Of a stretch of 64,000 bases of DNA, positions 56,255-64,000 are shown in pieces (within the stretch, counting starts at the first letter, position 1; each line of letters begins with the position of its first letter). Source of the DNA: Clostridium cibarium. GTDB taxonomy: Bacteria > Bacillota > Clostridia > Clostridiales > Clostridiaceae. The stretch spans positions 32,366 to 96,365 of the forward strand of contig NZ_JACSRA010000014.1 in NCBI RefSeq assembly GCF_014836335.1, given 5' to 3'. Below the pieces are notes generated by a model. The model did not search any database. It was given only the letters and a program-made list of their open reading frames with translations, and had not been told where the DNA came from. Position numbers and translations under genes: made by a program.

Positions 56255-58903
56255 ATGGAAAAGTTTTTTTCAAAATCATCTAAGGAAGCTTTAAAAAAAT
56301 TCAATGTAAATAAAAATGGTCTATCAAAGGATCAATTAAAAAACTCTTTAGAAAAACATGGTTACAATGAACTTACGGAAAAGAAAAAGAAAAGTATTTT
56401 TATTGTTTTCCTAGAACAATTCAAAGATTTGCTCGTAGCTATATTAATAATTGCTGGTATTGTTTCTATGGCAACTGGTAATTCAGAAAGTACTATAGTT
56501 ATATTTGCTGTTATTATTATGAATGCTATTTTAGGAACTGTTCAAAATGTTAAAGCAGAGCAATCCCTGAAAAGTTTAAAGGCTCTATCAGCACCTAATG
56601 CTAAGGTAATTAGAGATGGTTTTAAGTATGAAATTCCATCTAGAGAAGTTGTTCCAGGCGATATTTTAATCTTAGAAGCTGGGGACCTTGTTGTAGCTGA
56701 TGGTCGTATTATCGAATCTTACTCATTAAAGATAAATGAAAGTGCTCTTACAGGGGAATCTGAGGCCGTTGAAAAATTTGAAGAAGTAATAAAGGCTGAT
56801 GAAGTTGCTCTTGGAGATCAAAAAAATATGGTATTTTCAAGTTCTTTAGTTACTTATGGACGTGGATTAATTCTTGTTACTGGTACAGGAATGAATACTG
56901 AACTTGGTAAAATAGCTACTTTAATGGAGCAAACTAAAGAAAAGAAAACCCCTCTTCAAATAACATTAGACGATTTTAGTAAAAAACTAGCTTTAATTAT
57001 CCTAGTTATATGTATTCTAGTCTTTGGTTTAAGTCTATATAGAAATACACCAATTCTTGATTCATTAATGTTTGCTGTTGCTTTGGCTGTTGCTGCTATT
57101 CCTGAAGCATTAAGTTCTATTGTTACAATTGTATTAGCACTTGGAACTCAAAAGATGGCTAAGGAAAATGCTATTATTAAAAACATAAAAGCTGTTGAGG
57201 GGTTAGGTTGTGTATCCATAATCTGCTCTGATAAAACAGGTACTTTAACTCAAAATAAAATGACCACAAAGCAAATCTACACTGATACATCATTAGTTGA
57301 ATCTGAAGAACTAAATTTAGAAAATGAAGTTCACGCTTCCCTACTAAATGCAGCCATACTTTGTAATGATTCAACTAACGTAGATGGTAATGAAATTGGA
57401 GATCCAACTGAGGTAGCTCTTGTAAATCTTGGACATATACACTCGTTAACTGAACAAGAAGTTAGAGAAAAGTACAAGAGACTTAAAGAAATTCCTTTTG
57501 ATTCTGATAGAAAATTAATGAGTACACTTCATGAAATTAATGGTGAATTAATTATGTATACAAAAGGTGCATTTGATGTACTTTTAAATAGAATAACTCA
57601 TATAAAAACATCTGAAGGTTTAAGGAAAATTACTGATGCTGATAAGGCAAAAATCGTAGATACAAATAGATATTTATCAGAAAATGGTCTTAGAGTTCTT
57701 GCCTTCACATATAAGGTTCTTCCTGAAGAAAAGGAACTTACTTTAGAAGATGAAAATGATTTTGTATTCCTTGGATTAATATCTATGATAGATCCACCTA
57801 GAATAGAATCTGCTGACGCTGTTAAAGATTGCATAAGTGCTGGAATAAAGCCAATTATGATTACAGGCGACCATAAGATTACCGCTTCTGCTATAGCAAA
57901 GCAAATAGGCATATTAAAAGATGGGGATATAGCTCTTGAAGGATTAGAATTAGACAAACTTTCTGATGAAGAGCTTAATGAAAAACTTGACCATGTATCT
58001 GTATATGCTAGAGTATCACCTGAGCACAAAATTCGTATAGTTAATGCATGGCAAAACAAAGGCAAAATAGTTGCTATGACTGGTGATGGAGTTAACGATG
58101 CCCCTGCATTAAAACAATCTGATATAGGAATAGCTATGGGTATTACTGGAACTGAAGTTTCTAAAGATGCCGCTTCTATGATACTTACAGATGATAATTT
58201 TGCAACTATAGTTAAAGCTATAACGAATGGTAGAAATGTTTACGCTAATATTAAAAACTCAATTAAATTCTTACTTTCAGGTAATATGTCTGGAATACTT
58301 GCAGTGCTTTATGCTTCTATAGCTGCTCTACCAGTTCCATTTGCACCTGTACACCTTCTGTTTATTAATTTATTAACAGATAGTTTACCTGCTATTGCAA
58401 TTGGTATGGAAAGATCAAGAAAAGATTTATTAAAAGATAAACCAAGAGATAGTAAAGAATCTATATTAACAAAAGACTATGTAAAAGAAATTGCTTTTGA
58501 AGGTCTATTAATTGGAATATTTACAATAATAGCTTTCCATGTTGGATTATCTACAGGTAATGAACATGCTGCAAGTACTATGGCCTTTGCTACTTTATGT
58601 TTAGCTAGATTATTCCACGGCTTTAACTGTAGAGGTAAAAAATCAATATTTGGTCTTGGAGTATTCTCGAACAAATTTAGTTGGTATGCTTTTGGAGCAG
58701 GTTTATTATTCTTAAACCTAGTACTCTTTGTCCCACCACTACAAAATTTATTTGAAGTTACACCACTTGATGGAACATTAATTGCTAGTATTTACTTATT
58801 GGCATTTTTACCAACATTCATAATTCAAATATTTAAAATAATTACTAAAGATTTTGATAAAAATGAAGCTGAGAATACAGCTAATGAACCTTTAAAATTC
58901 TAA
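56255..58903 (+). CDS. P-type cation-transporting ATPase (Ca2+/Mn2+ export type)
   Basis: 882 residues, P2-type ATPase. Actuator motif ALTGESEAVEK, phosphorylation site Asp326 in ICSDKTGTLTQN, nucleotide domain with MYTKGAFDVLL, and hinge TGDGVNDAPALKQSDIGIAMG. The membrane helix 4 motif reads IPEALSSIVTI instead of the IPEGLPA of classical Ca2+ pumps. Transport helices 5-6 carry NLLTDSLPAIAIGME. An N-terminal cation-ATPase domain (SKSSKEALKKFNVNKNGLS) is present. Members of this group behind yybP-ykoY riboswitches, such as lactococcal YoaB and pneumococcal CaxP/MgtA, export Mn2+ and/or Ca2+. The riboswitch here favours Mn2+ detoxification. Monocistronic. Confidence 0.92.
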   Translation: MEKFFSKSSKEALKKFNVNKNGLSKDQLKNSLEKHGYNELTEKKKKSIFIVFLEQFKDLLVAILIIAGIVSMATGNSESTIVIFAVIIMNAILGTVQNVKAEQSLKSLKALSAPNAKVIRDGFKYEIPSREVVPGDILILEAGDLVVADGRIIESYSLKINESALTGESEAVEKFEEVIKADEVALGDQKNMVFSSSLVTYGRGLILVTGTGMNTELGKIATLMEQTKEKKTPLQITLDDFSKKLALIILVICILVFGLSLYRNTPILDSLMFAVALAVAAIPEALSSIVTIVLALGTQKMAKENAIIKNIKAVEGLGCVSIICSDKTGTLTQNKMTTKQIYTDTSLVESEELNLENEVHASLLNAAILCNDSTNVDGNEIGDPTEVALVNLGHIHSLTEQEVREKYKRLKEIPFDSDRKLMSTLHEINGELIMYTKGAFDVLLNRITHIKTSEGLRKITDADKAKIVDTNRYLSENGLRVLAFTYKVLPEEKELTLEDENDFVFLGLISMIDPPRIESADAVKDCISAGIKPIMITGDHKITASAIAKQIGILKDGDIALEGLELDKLSDEELNEKLDHVSVYARVSPEHKIRIVNAWQNKGKIVAMTGDGVNDAPALKQSDIGIAMGITGTEVSKDAASMILTDDNFATIVKAITNGRNVYANIKNSIKFLLSGNMSGILAVLYASIAALPVPFAPVHLLFINLLTDSLPAIAIGMERSRKDLLKDKPRDSKESILTKDYVKEIAFEGLLIGIFTIIAFHVGLSTGNEHAASTMAFATLCLARLFHGFNCRGKKSIFGLGVFSNKFSWYAFGAGLLFLNLVLFVPPLQNLFEVTPLDGTLIASIYLLAFLPTFIIQIFKIITKDFDKNEAENTANEPLKF

Positions 58904-58941
58904 TAAAATTACACTTTTTTATAAATATTTAAAAAAAGGTA

Positions 58942-58970
58942 TTGATTTATTAATAATTCCAGCATATAAT
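58942..58970 (+). promoter_or_regulatory. Sigma-A promoter of the aspS-gatCAB operon
   Basis: -35 TTGATT (58942-58947), 17-base spacer, perfect -10 TATAAT (58965-58970). Transcription would start near 58977, just upstream of T-box stem I. Confidence 0.75.
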
Positions 58971-59000
58971 AATAAATAATTCAATAAGTTTTTAATGAAA

Positions 59001-59218
59001 TCAATGACGAGGAGAGTAAATACATGCTTGATTCTAAGCGAACTAGGGACGGTGTAAGCCTAGTATGATGGATGTATGGAAGAACACCTTTGAGATGCTA
59101 ACCGAAATGTAAAAAGTAGACTTAGCCGGTTGTCAACCGTTAAAATGACTAGATATAAAAGCATAGAACTTTTGTATCGATATGAGTGAGCTAAAGCTAA
59201 TTTAGGGTGGCACCGCGG
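59001..59218 (+). ncRNA. T-box riboswitch with overlapping Glu (GAA) / Asn (AAC) specifier
   Basis: Typical T-box leader: 5' stem I begins ATGACGAGGAGAGTA, and the apical stem CTAGG/CCTAG encloses a GGTGTAAG loop. The specifier side reads GGAAGAACACCTTTGAG, and the T-box proper AGGGTGGCACCGCGG is at 59204-59218. In the GAAC at 59082-59085 both GAA (Glu) and AAC (Asn) can serve as specifier. The orthologous leader of C. acetobutylicum was shown to bind both tRNA-Asn and tRNA-Glu by a one-base shift. The genes downstream make Asn-tRNA and Gln-tRNA from Asp- and Glu-charged tRNA, which fits this dual sensing. Confidence 0.9.
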
Positions 59219-59224
59219 ATATAC

Positions 59225-59260
59225 ACCGTTCCTATACATGAGTATAGGAACGGTTTTTTT
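59225..59260 (+). terminator. T-box terminator 1
   Basis: A 13-bp perfect stem (59225-59237 with 59242-59254), four-base loop, then seven or more T. It competes with the antiterminator formed by the T-box sequence at 59204-59218. Confidence 0.9.
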
Positions 59261-59282
59261 ATACTTATGTAATCCTAAAATA

Positions 59283-59357
59283 CTCTAGCTAACTAGGGTG
59301 GCACCACGGATTTTTTTCGTCCCTATAGGTTAATTTAAACCTATAGGGGCGTTTTTT
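59283..59357 (+). ncRNA. Second T-box antiterminator/terminator module in tandem (no stem I of its own)
   Basis: A second T-box sequence, AGGGTGGCACCACGG (59295-59309), is followed by a separate terminator: 59318-59331 with 59338-59351, then six T (59352-59357). Only about 35 bases separate it from terminator 1, too few for another stem I and specifier. So one stem I is followed by two expression platforms. Either both are read out by the same tRNA or the second is a remnant of a tandem T-box. Confidence 0.8.
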
Positions 59358-59399
59358 ATTTATATTAATCTATGCAATAAACAAGGAGGCTATTAAAAA

Positions 59400-60689
59400 A
59401 TGGAAAGAATTTACGTATGTGATATCAAGGATTCTAAAGACACGCAAATACTCGTAAGGGGTTGGGTTCATAAAATTCATGAACTAAGTACAATATCTTT
59501 TGTGCATCTTAGAGATAAAACCGGAATAATTCAACTTGTAATGGACAAAAAACATTCAAAACAACTTCGCTTAGAGATGAGTATTGAAGCAATTGGGGAA
59601 AAAGTAATGAATGAAAAAGCTCCAGGTGGAATCGAATTAGATGCTAAGGAATTAACAATCTTGGGAGAAGTTTTTTATGACAAACTTCCTTTTGAAATAA
59701 ATGGCTTTAAACTTAATGCATGCTTAGAAAAACAACTAGATTATAGGGCATTAGCTTTACGCAGACCTAAAACAAGAGCAGTATTTAAGGTTCAAGAAGA
59801 GATTACTGATGCTTTTAGGACGTACCTTAAGTCTAGACGTTTTTCAGAGATTCATACTCCAAAAGTTATATCTTCAAGTACTGAAGGTGGATCTGAAATG
59901 TTTACTGTTGATTACTTTGGAAGACGTGCATTTTTAGCACAAAGTCCTCAATTTTATAAACAAATGATGGTTGGTGCTGGTTTTGAAAGAGTTTTTGAAA
60001 TTGCTCCTGCTTATAGAGCAGAACTTCACAACACTTGGAGACATCTAAATGAATATATAAGTTTAGATATAGAAATGGGATTCATTAAGGACGAAACTGA
60101 ACTTATGGACCTTGAAGAAGGATTCTTAAACTATCTTTACTCAGTTTTAAGAAAAACTTGTAAGAGCGAATTTGAAATGTATAATATTGAACTTCCTGAA
60201 AAAATTGAAATTCCAAGAATTCCACTTGCTGAAGCTCATAAGATACTTCTTGATAAGTATAACAAAAAATCTCCAGTTGGAAATATAGATGCTGAAGGAG
60301 AAGTATTAATTTCAAAATATGTTAAAGAAACTTATAACTGTGATTTTGTATTTTTAACAGAATATCCAGTTGCAAAAAGACCAATGTATGCAATGCCTGA
60401 CAGTGAAAAACCAGGCTTAACCAAAAGCTTTGACTTAATATTTAAAGGACTTGAAATTACTACAGGTGGTCAAAGAATCCATAACTATGAAATGTTAAAA
60501 GAAAATATTAAAAAATTCGGACTAAACCCTGATGATTTTGCATTCTATTTAGAAACCTTTAAATATGGAATGCCTCCACATGGTGGATTAGCCATTGGTT
60601 TAGAAAGACTTACCTTAAAAATCTTAGATCTTGAAAATGTTAGAGAAGCTACTCTCCTTCCAAGAGATTTAAGAAGATTAGAACCATAG
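59400..60689 (+). CDS. aspS: Aspartyl-tRNA synthetase, archaeal-type, probably non-discriminating
   Basis: 429 residues, the short archaeal/eukaryal-type AspRS2 without the bacterial GAD insertion (bacterial AspRS is about 590). OB-fold anticodon domain at 1-105 (GWVHKIHELSTISFVHLRDKTGIIQLV). Class II motif 2 region reads FERVFEIAPAYRAELHNTWRHLNEYISLDIEM and motif 3 HGGLAIGLERLTLKIL. His24 in GWVHKI replaces the Trp found at this place in discriminating archaeal AspRS; His here is a mark of non-discriminating enzymes. It should charge both tRNA-Asp and tRNA-Asn with aspartate; GatCAB then converts Asp-tRNA-Asn to Asn-tRNA-Asn. First gene of the operon behind the dual T-box. Confidence 0.9.
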   Translation: MERIYVCDIKDSKDTQILVRGWVHKIHELSTISFVHLRDKTGIIQLVMDKKHSKQLRLEMSIEAIGEKVMNEKAPGGIELDAKELTILGEVFYDKLPFEINGFKLNACLEKQLDYRALALRRPKTRAVFKVQEEITDAFRTYLKSRRFSEIHTPKVISSSTEGGSEMFTVDYFGRRAFLAQSPQFYKQMMVGAGFERVFEIAPAYRAELHNTWRHLNEYISLDIEMGFIKDETELMDLEEGFLNYLYSVLRKTCKSEFEMYNIELPEKIEIPRIPLAEAHKILLDKYNKKSPVGNIDAEGEVLISKYVKETYNCDFVFLTEYPVAKRPMYAMPDSEKPGLTKSFDLIFKGLEITTGGQRIHNYEMLKENIKKFGLNPDDFAFYLETFKYGMPPHGGLAIGLERLTLKILDLENVREATLLPRDLRRLEP

Positions 60690-60701
60690 GAGGATACGAA
60701 A

Positions 60702-60989
60702 ATGAAAGTTGAAATTAAAGATGTTGAATATATAGCAAAACTTGCTAAACTAAGATTTACTGATGAAGAAACTATACGACTTGCTGGTGAATTTGAAAGC
60801 ATACTCTCCCACTTTGAATCAATTGATAAATTTGATTTAAGTGATATAAACTTAGATCTTCTATCTGATGATTTAAAACCAGTTCTTAGAAAAGATGAAG
60901 TTTCTCAATTTGAAGATAAAAAGAAGCTATTCCAAAATACTAAATCTATGAAGGATACCGCAATTATGGTTCCTAAAATTATTGAATAG
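60702..60989 (+). CDS. gatC: Asp/Glu-tRNA amidotransferase subunit C
   Basis: 95 residues, the usual size. It begins VEIKDVEYIAKLAKLRFTDEET, with LAGEFESILSHFESIDKFDLSDI in the middle and LRKDEVSQFEDKKKLFQNTKSM further on, all typical of GatC, the small subunit that wraps between GatA and GatB. AGGAGG precedes the start, 12 bases after aspS; its stop codon touches the gatA ribosome binding site. Confidence 0.95.
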   Translation: MKVEIKDVEYIAKLAKLRFTDEETIRLAGEFESILSHFESIDKFDLSDINLDLLSDDLKPVLRKDEVSQFEDKKKLFQNTKSMKDTAIMVPKIIE

Positions 60990-61001
60990 GTGGTGAAGTT
61001 A

Positions 61002-62465
61002 ATGGATATTAGAAATATGGATATATGTGAAATAAAAGATGGTGTTTTACAAGGAAAATTTACTGCTATAGAAGTAACTACTTCACTGTTTGAAGCTATA
61101 AAAGAAATCGATCCTAAAGTTCAATCTTATCTTAGACTTTGTGAAGATTCAGCTTTAAAACAAGCAGAAAAAATAGATAAAAAAATTGCAAATAAAGAAC
61201 CCGTTGGTGCTCTTGTAGGTGTACCAATTGCAATTAAAGATAATATTTGCACAGATGGTATTTCTACTACCTGCGCTTCTAAAATGTTAGAAGACTTTAT
61301 ACCGCCTTATAATGCTACAGTAATAGAAAAATTGCTTAAAGAAGATGCAATAATCGTAGGAAAAACTAACATGGATGAATTTGCTATGGGTTCTTCTACA
61401 GAAAACTCAGCTTTTCAAACAACTAAAAACCCTTGGGATCTTCAAAGAGTTCCTGGCGGTTCTTCAGGTGGCTCTGCTGCTTGCGTTGGTGCTGGAATTG
61501 CACCCGTTTCTTTAGGATCTGATACTGGTGGATCAATAAGACAACCTGCTTCTTTCTGTGGCGTTGTAGGACTTAAACCAACATATGGTTTAGTATCTAG
61601 ATTTGGTCTTATTGCTTTTGGATCTTCTTTAGATCAAATCGGTCCATTCTCAAAATCAGTAAAAGATGCTGCCCTTACGCTACAAATAATCCAAGGAGAT
61701 GACCCTTTAGATTCAACAACCTATAAAGAATCTATTCAAACCGACTATCTATCAAATATAGATTCAGGAGTTAAAGGAATGAAAGTCGGAGTTCCAAAGG
61801 AATTTTTCAAAGAAGGTTTAGACGAAGAAATTAAGCAAGCTCTATTAGACTCTATTGAAAAATTAAAATCCCTTGGTGCAGAAGTTGAAGAAATGTCTCT
61901 TCCTATTACTGAAGAAGGTCTTTCAGCTTATTATATAATTTCTTCTGCTGAAGCTAGTTCAAACCTTGCAAGATTTGATGGAATAAGGTATGGATATCGT
62001 CCAAAGGATTTTGTAGATGTAGATGATTTAATAGTTAGTAGTAGAACTGAATCTTTTGGAACTGAAGTTAAAAGAAGAATTATGCTTGGAACTTATGCTC
62101 TATCTTCTGGATATTATGATGCATATTACAATAGAGCACAAAAATTGAAGAAAAAAATAAAAGAAGAATTTAAAAAAGCATTTAATGAATATGATGTTAT
62201 ATTAAGTCCAACATCTCCTACTCTACCATTTAAAATTGGTGAAAAAAGTGAAGATCCATTATCAATGTACTTAGGAGATATTTACACAGTTAATATTAAC
62301 CTTGCAGGTATACCAGCCATTTCTCTTCCTTATGCCAAGAGTAAAGATGGATTACCTATCGGAATTCAAATACTAGGACCACATTTTTGTGAAGAAAAGA
62401 TATTTAAAGCAGCTTACGCTTTAGAGCAAGAAGTTAAAATATCTACTCTTGCACCAGTACTTTAG
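61002..62465 (+). CDS. gatA: Asp/Glu-tRNA amidotransferase subunit A
   Basis: 487 residues from the ATG at 61002. An in-frame GTG at 60990 overlaps the ribosome binding site AGGTGGTGA and is unlikely. It is an amidase-signature enzyme with the Ser-cisSer-Lys triad Lys79 (VPIAIKDN), Ser154 ([10 protein letters not shown]) and Ser178 ([11 protein letters not shown]), the same numbers as in Staphylococcus aureus GatA. It hydrolyses glutamine and sends ammonia through a tunnel to GatB. Third gene of the operon, translationally close to gatC. Confidence 0.96.
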   Translation: MDIRNMDICEIKDGVLQGKFTAIEVTTSLFEAIKEIDPKVQSYLRLCEDSALKQAEKIDKKIANKEPVGALVGVPIAIKDNICTDGISTTCASKMLEDFIPPYNATVIEKLLKEDAIIVGKTNMDEFAMGSSTENSAFQTTKNPWDLQRVPGGSSGGSAACVGAGIAPVSLGSDTGGSIRQPASFCGVVGLKPTYGLVSRFGLIAFGSSLDQIGPFSKSVKDAALTLQIIQGDDPLDSTTYKESIQTDYLSNIDSGVKGMKVGVPKEFFKEGLDEEIKQALLDSIEKLKSLGAEVEEMSLPITEEGLSAYYIISSAEASSNLARFDGIRYGYRPKDFVDVDDLIVSSRTESFGTEVKRRIMLGTYALSSGYYDAYYNRAQKLKKKIKEEFKKAFNEYDVILSPTSPTLPFKIGEKSEDPLSMYLGDIYTVNINLAGIPAISLPYAKSKDGLPIGIQILGPHFCEEKIFKAAYALEQEVKISTLAPVL

Positions 62466-62486
62466 TAAAGAAAGGAAGAATTAATT

Positions 62487-63926
62487 ATGAGTTTAGAAAC
62501 CGTAATAGGTCTTGAAATACATGCTGAATTAAAAACTAAAACTAAAATATTCTGTTCCTGCTCTACTGAGTTTGGTACAGAGCCTAACCACAATACCTGC
62601 CCTATTTGTTTAGGACTGCCAGGAACACTTCCTGTCCTTAATGAAGAAGTTGTAGCTTTGGCTATTAAAGCTGGTAGATCTTTTAACTGCAAAATAAATA
62701 AATTAAATAAAATGGACAGAAAAAATTACTTCTACCCTGACCTTCCAAAAGCTTATCAAACATCTCAATTTGATTTACCTTTATGTGAAGGTGGCTATGT
62801 AGAAATAGATGTTAATGGAACAACAAAAAAGATTCGTCTTAATAGAATTCATATTGAAGAAGATGCTGGAAAGCTTGTGCACGTTGATGAAGATAATGTA
62901 TCTTTAATAGACTACAATCGTGTAGGTGTACCTCTTATAGAAATGGTTTCTGAACCTGATCTTAGATCCCCTGAAGAAGCTGTCACTTACTTTAAAACTA
63001 TAAAATCAATTTTGCAATATGGAGATATTTCAGACTGTAGAATGGAAGAAGGTTCATTAAGATGTGATGCTAATATATCTATTAGAGAAGCTGGTTCTGA
63101 TAAATTAAACACTAAAGTAGAAATGAAAAATATAAGTTCATTTAAAGAACTTCAGAAAGCTCTTGAAAAAGAAGAAAAACGCCAAAGAGAACTGTATAAC
63201 TATGGTGAAGAATATAAAATAAAACAAGAAACTAGAAGATGGGATAACGGTAAAGGAAAAACTGTACCAATGAGAAGCAAAGAAGATGCTCACGACTATA
63301 GATACTTCCCTGAACCTGATCTTGTTCCCATAATAATTCAAGAAAAACAAATTAGGGAAATCGAAGCTACACTTCCTGAAATGCCTAAAGTAAAAAAAGA
63401 AAGATTTATTAATTCTTATGGATTATCCGTTAAAGATGTAGAAATAATTATTGATGATAAAAATCTTTCTGATTTATTTGAGGAAACAATAAAATTAGGC
63501 GCACCTCCTAAAGCTGTTGCTAATTGGATTTTAGGAGATTTCCTAAGACTAAATAAAGAAGAATCTCTAGATACTTCTTCAAACAACATTAATTCTAAGA
63601 ACTTATTTGAACTAATCTCTTTAATAGACGAAGGTAAAATAAGTACTACTGTAGGTAAAGAAGTATTTGAAGAAATGTTTAAGAGTGGTGATTCTGCTAA
63701 AAAAATAGTTGAATCTAAAGGCTTATCTCAGATTAGTGATAGTTCTGAACTCCAATCATTAATTAAAGAAATTGTTGATAACAATCCTCAATCCGTAGCT
63801 GACTTTGCTGCTGGGAAATCACAAGCTGCTGGATTTTTAATGGGACAGATCATGAAAGCATCAGAAGGGAAAGCAAACCCAAAGATAGCAAAAGAACTCC
63901 TTTTTACTATATTAAAAAATCAATAA
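62487..63926 (+). CDS. gatB: Asp/Glu-tRNA amidotransferase subunit B
   Basis: 479 residues. The N-terminal kinase-like cradle shows ETVIGLEIHAELKTKTKIFCSC, the zinc/iron cysteines CSC and NHNTCPICLGLPGTLPVLN, and KMDRKNYFYPDLPKAYQTSQFD. Further on are HIEEDAGKLVH, MEEGSLRCDANIS, the helical domain and the C-terminal YqeY-like tail (FAAGKSQAAGFLMGQIMKAS) that contacts the tRNA. It activates Asp- or Glu-tRNA with ATP and amidates it. Last gene of the operon in the window; its stop codon at 63924-63926 is immediately followed by the 3' end of an antisense group II intron, so no terminator of its own is seen. Confidence 0.96.
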   Translation: MSLETVIGLEIHAELKTKTKIFCSCSTEFGTEPNHNTCPICLGLPGTLPVLNEEVVALAIKAGRSFNCKINKLNKMDRKNYFYPDLPKAYQTSQFDLPLCEGGYVEIDVNGTTKKIRLNRIHIEEDAGKLVHVDEDNVSLIDYNRVGVPLIEMVSEPDLRSPEEAVTYFKTIKSILQYGDISDCRMEEGSLRCDANISIREAGSDKLNTKVEMKNISSFKELQKALEKEEKRQRELYNYGEEYKIKQETRRWDNGKGKTVPMRSKEDAHDYRYFPEPDLVPIIIQEKQIREIEATLPEMPKVKKERFINSYGLSVKDVEIIIDDKNLSDLFEETIKLGAPPKAVANWILGDFLRLNKEESLDTSSNNINSKNLFELISLIDEGKISTTVGKEVFEEMFKSGDSAKKIVESKGLSQISDSSELQSLIKEIVDNNPQSVADFAAGKSQAAGFLMGQIMKASEGKANPKIAKELLFTILKNQ

Positions 63927-64000
63927 TCGAGTAGGAGGTAGATAATTATTTTATCTACCGACCTCTCACACCACCGTACGTACCGTTCGGTATACGGCGG
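63927..64000 (-). mobile_element. Group II intron, 3' end (domains V and VI), cut by window edge
   Basis: Read on the minus strand, the end of the window folds as group II domain V: CCGCCGTA pairs with TACGGTGG (one G-U pair), then a two-base CG bulge, a TACC/GGTA upper stem and a four-base loop. A CGC triad near the 5' side resembles class C introns. Domain VI follows, with a perfect 9-bp stem GGTAGATAA/TTATCTACC, and the element ends CCTACTCGA at the gatB stop codon. The reverse transcriptase gene and 5' end would lie beyond the window. Family assignment is by structure and by the familiar clostridial tail GTGGTGTGAGAGG. Confidence 0.72.

Noticed and set aside
57598..58065. 155-codon open frame antisense to the P-type ATPase
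   Set aside because: Lies fully within the nucleotide-binding domain coding region; Ser/Leu-rich product without motifs or ribosome site.
59283..59357. A separate complete T-box for another operon
   Set aside because: There is no room for stem I or a specifier between terminator 1 and the second T-box sequence, and it lies directly before aspS.

Overview
The window is AT-rich, uses strong AGGAGG-type ribosome binding sites, and carries a CODH-family protein, YesMN-type sugar regulation, T-box control of gatCAB and a clostridial form of the xylose pathway. This points to a saccharolytic Clostridium sensu stricto, close in gene content to the solvent-forming species. No rRNA, tRNA or CRISPR array was seen.

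Layout. 1-338 is the start of a chemotaxis receptor cut by the window edge. 484-7974 is a two-module nonribosomal peptide synthetase (C-A-T-C-A-T-R) ending in a reductase, predicted to release an N-acyl dipeptide aldehyde. Upstream of it lie an anti-sigma-like gene and an ECF sigma gene. 9.9-14.2 kb holds a membrane protein plus radical SAM pair, a CODH-family protein and a 59-residue ORF. The CODH-like protein lacks one canonical active-site cysteine and resembles the CooS-V type that carries an Fe/S/O hybrid cluster. 14.4-23.2 kb is a lac/tagatose-6-phosphate operon (lacR-A-B-F-E-G, a GatY-type aldolase, lacC) with a secreted GH53 galactanase at its end. It has a recognisable promoter and a candidate LacR operator.

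24.1-29.6 kb is a xylose operon (xylB-xylR-tal-tkt). The promoter and inverted-repeat operator in front of xylB recur, with identical spacing, 26 kb away at 55.9 kb. There they sit before a DUF4867 gene and an L-fucose-isomerase-like gene that is best read as the non-classical xylose isomerase XylA-II, so the two operons form one regulon. A LysR regulator and a YhgE/Pip membrane protein follow xylB.

33.4-49.9 kb looks like a xyloglucan-oligosaccharide utilisation locus. It has a YesM/YesN two-component system, GH42 beta-galactosidase, GH95 alpha-fucosidase, GH3 beta-glucosidase, YicI-like GH31 alpha-xylosidase, and a CUT1 ABC importer (lipoprotein and two permeases) without its own ATPase. 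The four enzymes match the Fuc-Gal-Xyl-Glc linkages of xyloglucan and lack export signals. Released xylose would enter the two xyl operons.

50-53.6 kb is mixed: a methyltransferase, a secreted ricin-type lectin, a TetR-GNAT operon with a palindromic operator, and a YesL-like membrane protein. 56.0-58.9 kb is a P-type cation ATPase behind a yybP-ykoY (Mn2+) riboswitch and terminator. 58.9-63.9 kb is aspS-gatC-gatA-gatB, the indirect Asn-tRNA/Gln-tRNA pathway. Its T-box leader has an overlapping Glu/Asn specifier and a second T-box antiterminator/terminator module in tandem. The window ends in the 3' end (domains V and VI) of a group II intron, antisense, directly after the gatB stop codon.
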